In this document: positions 63,727 to 64,000 of the stretch, in pieces
Numbering within the stretch: the first letter of the stretch is position 1
Layout: each line of letters begins with the position of its first letter
NCBI GenBank assembly: GCA_023376005.1
Contig: CM042152.1
Location: 70,052,345 to 70,116,344 of the forward strand
Length of the DNA stretch: 64,000 bases
DNA from: Doryteuthis pealeii
Taxonomy: Eukaryota; Mollusca; Cephalopoda; Myopsida; Loliginidae
Direction of reading: 5' to 3'
Notes under the pieces: model-generated
The model's input: only the letters and a program-made list of their open reading frames with translations
What the model was told of the DNA's origin: nothing
The model's database searches: none
Translations under genes and position numbers: made by a program

Positions 63727-63771
63727 CCTCTACCGCAGTTTCGGTGTTTAAGATACATCTTCTTCAGGAGA
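63727..63771 (-). ncRNA. hammerhead ribozyme candidate
   Basis: Minus strand: TCTC, CTGAAGA, A, stem II GATGT / ACACC (one mismatch), GAA, stem III AC TGCG GT, A17, GAGG. Stem I TCTC/GAGG is four pairs (one T-G). Related decayed copies at 26184-26232 and 53463-53510. Confidence 0.55.
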
Positions 63772-64000
63772 CTAAATTGGGTGGGCGATTACATTTTATA
63801 TATATTTGCCCGCAGGGAAGTGGGCAGGTTTGGGCTGCTTTTATTTTGATTACCCTTTCTGTCTTTTTATTTTTGTGTTGACATTAGTTTATAAATTTAG
63901 TCATTTTTTTTCAGTCTGTGTCTTTTCTTTTAAGTTAAAATTTCTGTCTGTCTGGATTAACACATCTACTTCTGTAATGTTAATTTAATTTGTAATTCTA
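63772..64000. other. unassigned end of window
   Basis: T-rich sequence, no feature recognised. Confidence 0.45.

Overview
This is eukaryotic, metazoan DNA: AT-rich, intron-dominated and packed with interspersed repeats. I see no bacterial-style gene organisation. Only one host gene is recognisable. Two consecutive exons on the + strand (5451-5639 and 6735-6868) encode the transmembrane segment and cytosolic juxtamembrane region of a receptor-type protein tyrosine phosphatase N (IA-2/phogrin/IDA-1) homologue. A 36-base phase-neutral candidate microexon follows at 17022-17057. I found no ectodomain or phosphatase-domain exon, so most of the window is probably an intron of this gene or sequence just beyond it. 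The repeat content suggests an invertebrate, perhaps a spiralian, but that is a weak inference.

Everything else is repeats. Names used below are mine. SINE-A is tRNA-derived, about 260 bp, with A and B boxes. SINE-B is tRNA-derived and ends in a (TA)n tail that appears to seed many of the (TA)n arrays. Family C is a non-autonomous element of about 550 bp; its 3' tail is shared with a tRNA-headed and a 5S rRNA-headed SINE. Family D has CAG-starting terminal inverted repeats. Family E elements are foldbacks flanked by 12-15 bp target duplications. F, G and several more foldbacks occur in two or three copies. Three fragments are non-LTR retrotransposon coding relics (2877-3182, 7736-8366, 61439-62140). 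Minisatellites and polypyrimidine or TA tracts fill much of the remainder, notably 34215-37262.

The most interesting signal is a large, heterogeneous set of hammerhead-ribozyme-like motifs. Many foldback elements, sharing little sequence outside the motif, carry the core CTGANGA - stem II - GAAA. In the best cases stem I and stem III also pair, with an NUH triplet in the right place (40610-40651, 53283-53331, 54496-54541, 27126-27167, 50537-50573, 49070-49107, 63727-63771). In two of them a tRNA-like sequence with A/B boxes ends only 10-13 nt upstream of the ribozyme on the same strand (40665-40740 and 54413-54485). E elements also combine a tRNA-like head with the ribozyme core. This looks like a set of non-autonomous retroelements, related in design to Penelope-associated hammerheads or retrozymes, expanded in this genome.

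Layout: 1-5.4 kb minisatellite and repeats; 5.4-6.9 kb PTPRN exons; 7-13 kb LINE relics, SINE-B and CT tracts; 13-20 kb foldbacks with ribozymes; 20-26 kb minisatellites and family C; 26-28.5 kb foldbacks; 28.5-32.1 kb a 1.8 kb near-tandem duplication around a single N, probably an assembly artefact; 32-34 kb E element and T-rich DNA; 34.2-37.3 kb TA/TG tract; 37.8-42.3 kb SINEs, 5S SINE, tRNA-hammerhead unit and E; 42-51 kb foldbacks; 51-59 kb SINEs, hammerheads, E and C; 59.4-61 kb polypyrimidine; 61.4-64 kb LINE relic, SINEs and a last hammerhead.
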